From contig JAKSKZ010000030.1 in the NCBI GenBank assembly GCA_024401475.1, positions 1 through 42,687 on the forward strand: a DNA stretch of 42,687 nt, read 5' to 3'. The position numbers were made by a program, and so were the translations under genes. Below are positions 40,401 through 42,687 of this stretch, piece by piece. Source of the DNA: Paludibacteraceae bacterium (GTDB lineage: Bacteria > Bacteroidota > Bacteroidia > Bacteroidales > Paludibacteraceae). The notes under the pieces were generated by a model. The model did not search any database. It saw only the letters and a program-made list of their open reading frames with translations, and was not told where the DNA came from. Position 1 is the first letter of the stretch, and each line of letters opens with the position of its first letter.

Positions 40401-42687
40401 ACTCTTCGGAAGAAACCTCACAAGTTCCATCTTTCGCATACAATTCGATATCGGCCAAAGACGAACAATCAAAGATTGGAGCAACCGAATCAAGGACATG
40501 AATAGCTTGCTTACAAACAAGATCTTGACCGGAGAATGAATATGACCAGTAAACAGTATCCAAACCTACTACGAATGGATCATCCATTGACTTGCCTGAC
40601 CATCTTGTCAATTCAGGCTCAATAACCGTATTTGAGCAAAGGTCAACAACCTCAGGTTGCTTGAAGTTAATCTCAGACCATGTGAGATCGCAATCATTAG
40701 GAGAAAGCTTTATCAATGTATCTGGATAATTGTTACAATCAACTGGCATCTCGTTCACATCACCAACCCTAACCGGTTGGTCACAAGACTTAATCGAATC
40801 AACCATAGTGACTGAATGGTCTGTAAATGTCCAAGTCACATTCCAAATACCAGTAGGAAGCGTTATCTTCCATTCTGAAGAATCTGCATTGGCAACCAAA
40901 GGTTCACCATTAAAGGTAGGAATACCCTTAATCTCAGTCACACCAGATTGTTCAGGGCAAGGATGTTGTGCTACTTGTGTCGGCAATGTAGCTTCAGCCT
41001 GACACTCACCAGTTGCCACATTCACTTTAATTGTATCATCAGCAAGTGCGACACAATCAAATATTATCTCTTTCTTGGTCAAGATTGTGATATCTTGATC
41101 ACAAGAGTCCTTTTCTGAAGAGAATGGGCTAACGAATACCCATCTTATCGTAGTTGTTCCGACAGGATATACACCATACAAGTCTCCTCCATCCAATCTT
41201 CGACCAACACCAGGAACAGAATCATGCGTACATGCATCCTCTGCGTTAGGAGTCTTGATGGTCTGCTCACTCAAAGTAGTGTCACAACCCTCTATCAAAA
41301 TTGGATCAGATGCCAAAGACTTACAATCGAAGATTGGCTTTTGGTCACCCGTAACAATAACTGGTTGATAACAAATCTTTGCAGTCGTTGTCAAAGAAGA
41401 ATCTATGAATGTCCACTTAATCAAAGTTGTATCACCCACCATATATTTTTTAGGAAGAGGTCCATCGTTATAAGACGGAACACCCTTGATAAGAGTACCT
41501 GTACAAGCATCTTTTGCGAAATGATCTTCAAGTTTTCCAGCCACTACACTAGAATCCGCATAACACTCGCCCTCTTCTGAAGCAACACGGATCGTGTCAA
41601 GAGTAGAACAATCGAAGATTGGTTCCTTTCTTGTCAAGACCACAATGTCTTGAATACAGAAGGTATCCTTAGTAGAGTATTTACTCTTAAACGTCCACTT
41701 AATAGATGTAGTAACGCCTGCTGGATAACTTCCATACAATTCGCCACCATCCAAACGAACACCAACACCTTCTACTGGATCTCCCGTACAAGCGTCTTCT
41801 GCATAAGGAGTCTTAATTTCATTAGCTGTCAAAAGAGTATCACAGCTATATGTTTTGAAGGTATCTAGAGGCAATGAATTGCAATCAAAGATTGGAGCCT
41901 TGTCTCCAATAACTGTCAACCAGTGATCACACTCTTTCTTTGAAAGATTGACATCCTCATTTTGGAATGTCCAGTGAATTGTAATCGTATCACCCACCTT
42001 CAAGACGTCAGGGATATTAGCTGCATCATACTTACCAGGAATCAAGATGGTATCAACACAAGCATCCTTTGCAAAAGAGACATTCTTCAACGAATCGAGC
42101 AACTGCTTGATGTACTTGCTTTCCAAATAACATTGACCTGTTTGAGTTGACAATGTTGAATCAGGCAACAATGAACAATCAAAGATTGGTTCCTTACTAT
42201 CGAGGACATGAACTGGCTGCCTACAAACAACCGAATCATTCAAAGATCTGTATTTATAAACCCAAACAATAGTATCGTGGCCTACTCCGAATGGAGACTC
42301 CAAACTCAACTTAGAAGTTCTTCTCAAGATTGGATCAATCAACTCACCTGCGAAATCACCACAAGCATCGTATGCATCAGGAATACCATTCTTCAAGTTG
42401 AGAAGAAGCGTATCACAAACTTCCTTGCTCAACTCAGCTCTAATTGGTTTGATAACGCTACAATCGAAGAGAGTTGCATTATCCTTACCAACTTGAATAG
42501 GTTGTTCGCAAATCAATGTATCATTGATTGTAGTATGCGATGTATCGATAAAGATCCACTCAATCCAGTTAACGCCAACAACATAATCATCGCTCCACTT
42601 CTTTCCACCCTTACGGCGAGAATGAACCTCTATAGTAACATCATCCAAACAAGGGTGCTTAGCATCAGGCACTACCAAATCGGCAGA
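37462..42687 (-). CDS. Giant HYR-like repeat protein with T9SS type B sorting domain, C-terminal part
   Basis: 1741 visible residues; the frame is open to the right edge, so the N-terminus is missing. Residues 1-~1290 are about fourteen cysteine-paired beta modules of ~85-100 residues. The first ten share a core of AKDACTG-like, IPGV-like, VGDT..IxWTF, CxQxVxV and ending PIFDCxSL (at the DNA level boundaries read CAATCAAAGATTGG on the plus strand). They resemble HYR/Ig-like repeats. A region without clear repeats follows (~1290-1660). The end carries a gliding-motility-associated / type B sorting domain: AITPFTVDGMNDVFMKSFPV, IFNRYSQLIFEGMDGWDGS, GVYFYEVAMRDG. Such proteins cross the outer membrane through T9SS and stay near the surface, as in SprB-like adhesins. 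A function in attachment is inference. Confidence 0.88.
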   Translation of the reverse strand, partial: SADLVVPDAKHPCLDDVTIEVHSRRKGGKKWSDDYVVGVNWIEWIFIDTSHTTINDTLICEQPIQVGKDNATLFDCSVIKPIRAELSKEVCDTLLLNLKNGIPDAYDACGDFAGELIDPILRRTSKLSLESPFGVGHDTIVWVYKYRSLNDSVVCRQPVHVLDSKEPIFDCSLLPDSTLSTQTGQCYLESKYIKQLLDSLKNVSFAKDACVDTILIPGKYDAANIPDVLKVGDTITIHWTFQNEDVNLSKKECDHWLTVIGDKAPIFDCNSLPLDTFKTYSCDTLLTANEIKTPYAEDACTGDPVEGVGVRLDGGELYGSYPAGVTTSIKWTFKSKYSTKDTFCIQDIVVLTRKEPIFDCSTLDTIRVASEEGECYADSSVVAGKLEDHFAKDACTGTLIKGVPSYNDGPLPKKYMVGDTTLIKWTFIDSSLTTTAKICYQPVIVTGDQKPIFDCKSLASDPILIEGCDTTLSEQTIKTPNAEDACTHDSVPGVGRRLDGGDLYGVYPVGTTTIRWVFVSPFSSEKDSCDQDITILTKKEIIFDCVALADDTIKVNVATGECQAEATLPTQVAQHPCPEQSGVTEIKGIPTFNGEPLVANADSSEWKITLPTGIWNVTWTFTDHSVTMVDSIKSCDQPVRVGDVNEMPVDCNNYPDTLIKLSPNDCDLTWSEINFKQPEVVDLCSNTVIEPELTRWSGKSMDDPFVVGLDTVYWSYSFSGQDLVCKQAIHVLDSVAPIFDCSSLADIELYAKDGTCEVSSEELVEALGSHAAIDSCTKVEIPGKAYVDDVLVENVSAKVGDTLKVHWVFIDSMINAVAKECDQYVYVYGQNKPIFDCESLKDTILYLTLDECEFDGTKLNLNIPVAKDSCTGIPVPGVASRQDGEPMTAVFKKGVTVIDWTFKSPLSTGVRTCVQNVVVKDTLPPVVDCTILKDTIKVRITSESVSDNSVTAEEAKAAGLVVPSVTDKCDGEIVAVGHREDGKSMDDPYLLNTKTKVVWVYTDASGNSDSCSQVVVVEDWVVDDLICPRDINEAVQCVENLPAAYATYAEFKLAGGEFSNESKIVEGSFKVLTDEVPTDEHCDFYVVRTYQVTDVRNNDIQCKQKIHVVDNVAPSLSDAPNHIKLACTDEIPVAMTITADDDCLPTPVDVKFSESSTRGNDPNSCDYYNYTITRVWTAEDRCENKTSHTQYVTIVDTMAPEFTFPKDWKDTVLSIYNKGCTFGVPDFTVEVKSIVSDNCTDITNIKVYQTPEAHTLIKASLTVKVYVEDMCGNRSSLDKYVLVPQREEIVTVTAFDTALCADDRNPLTLWSQQVRLAKGDNLVEDWDGSYTYIPTAFVYDCYLDTVAESHLVYSNNPNTYMNKFSSRTLGSSAMADSVKNARINLRKQSQSGHYYFVAMDTLTLCSDTANSFLEIKERPRITMGSGLEKVCEFNGVDSVTLNSYLRCVDDKGGVITKEGWLLNGVDYKYGDSIFIQQDSSSFIYYAENECGRSTSIDTYYDFCIGDSIPTTHKDTMKLLGADSIYYYLFRTDDYKVRDSIMVDVYDRLRSDEIFVTVNEKENSTIWLGDQVKLSLHSNYGRLLCQWYAVKGKFDRRFFVGEGDEHFVFDDVDDIEDEVIYESYIHNGQTSIERGPRDTTAYYVVLSNEVCPSISGNVVTVNVNDKLPTAITPFTVDGMNDVFMKSFPVKIFNRYSQLIFEGMDGWDGSTNGEMADPGVYFYEVAMRDGTVLQGTIEIVLLK
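39902..42687 (-). repeat. Higher-order protein repeat array (ten modules) in the giant T9SS protein
   Basis: Module boundaries at FDC codons: approx. 42461, 42175, 41882, 41609, 41324, 41054, 40736, 40466, 40177, 39902. Modules 1 and 7 are alike (type A, HPC start), 2 and 8 (type B, VGxDTVxWxY with CxQxxHVLDS), 3, 5 and 9 (type C, KVGDTxxxHWTF), 4, 6 and 10 (type D, VPGVxxRxDGG). The reading order is A-B-C-D-C-D-A-B-C-D. Period ~270-320 bases per module. Confidence 0.75.

Overview
The window looks like a chromosomal segment of a Bacteroidales-type Bacteroidetes. Three lines of evidence support this. Several promoters match the Bacteroidetes form (TTG or TTTG, about 19-20 bases, then TAnnTTTG). 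Two secreted proteins end in type IX secretion (T9SS) sorting domains, one type A and one type B. Gene types such as a fused aspartokinase-homoserine dehydrogenase beside a phosphoglycerate-mutase-like protein, WG-repeat and SUMF1 proteins, and a PorE-like OmpA protein are typical of the group. The genus cannot be fixed from sequence alone.

Layout. 1-2968 (-) is the N-terminal part of a large Ig-like secreted protein that runs off the left edge. 3207-7525 holds the phosphoglycerate-mutase-like putative homoserine kinase, ThrA and an HU protein (all -). 7717-9657 (+) is a PorE-like TPR/PD40/OmpA protein. 9784-12024 (-) is a RelA/SpoT (p)ppGpp enzyme. 12257-15286 (-) is a WG-repeat protein with a SUMF1-domain protein. 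15619-18603 (+) is a tight TPR protein-lipoprotein-aroE operon. 18892-19869 (-) is a PfkB/adenosine kinase-like sugar kinase. 20083-20270 holds two identical tRNA-Asn genes. 20716-24327 (-) is a two-gene Wza/Wzz-type polysaccharide export pair, followed by tRNA-Cys and a His-rich secreted protein. 25997-33499 (+) holds a CotH/lamin-tail T9SS cargo protein and a beta-helix/Ig-like secreted protein. 33605-35880 (+) is a MATE transporter translationally coupled to a DUF4421-like protein. 36058-37353 (-) is rimO. 37462-42687 (-) is the C-terminal 1741 residues of a giant repeat protein with a type B sorting domain, running off the right edge.

How it fits together. A large share of the coding capacity serves the cell surface: at least two clear T9SS cargo proteins, two further large secreted Ig-like or beta-helix proteins, a PorE-like envelope protein that may anchor the secretion machine to peptidoglycan, and a polysaccharide export pair. 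Between these lie housekeeping genes for threonine and aromatic biosynthesis, the stringent response, chromosome packaging and ribosome modification. Most transcription units end in clear intrinsic terminators, several with 9-15 bp stems.

Most notable observations: the aspartokinase half of ThrA has lost several signature residues while the dehydrogenase half looks intact; the giant right-hand protein has a higher-order A-B-C-D / C-D / A-B-C-D repeat layout; GC content jumps sharply inside the left-hand adhesin; the beta-helix protein stops inside its second helix module without a sorting domain; a perfect 24-base palindrome built from DnaA-box-like halves lies between divergent genes; and two intergenic regions share a dispersed repeat.
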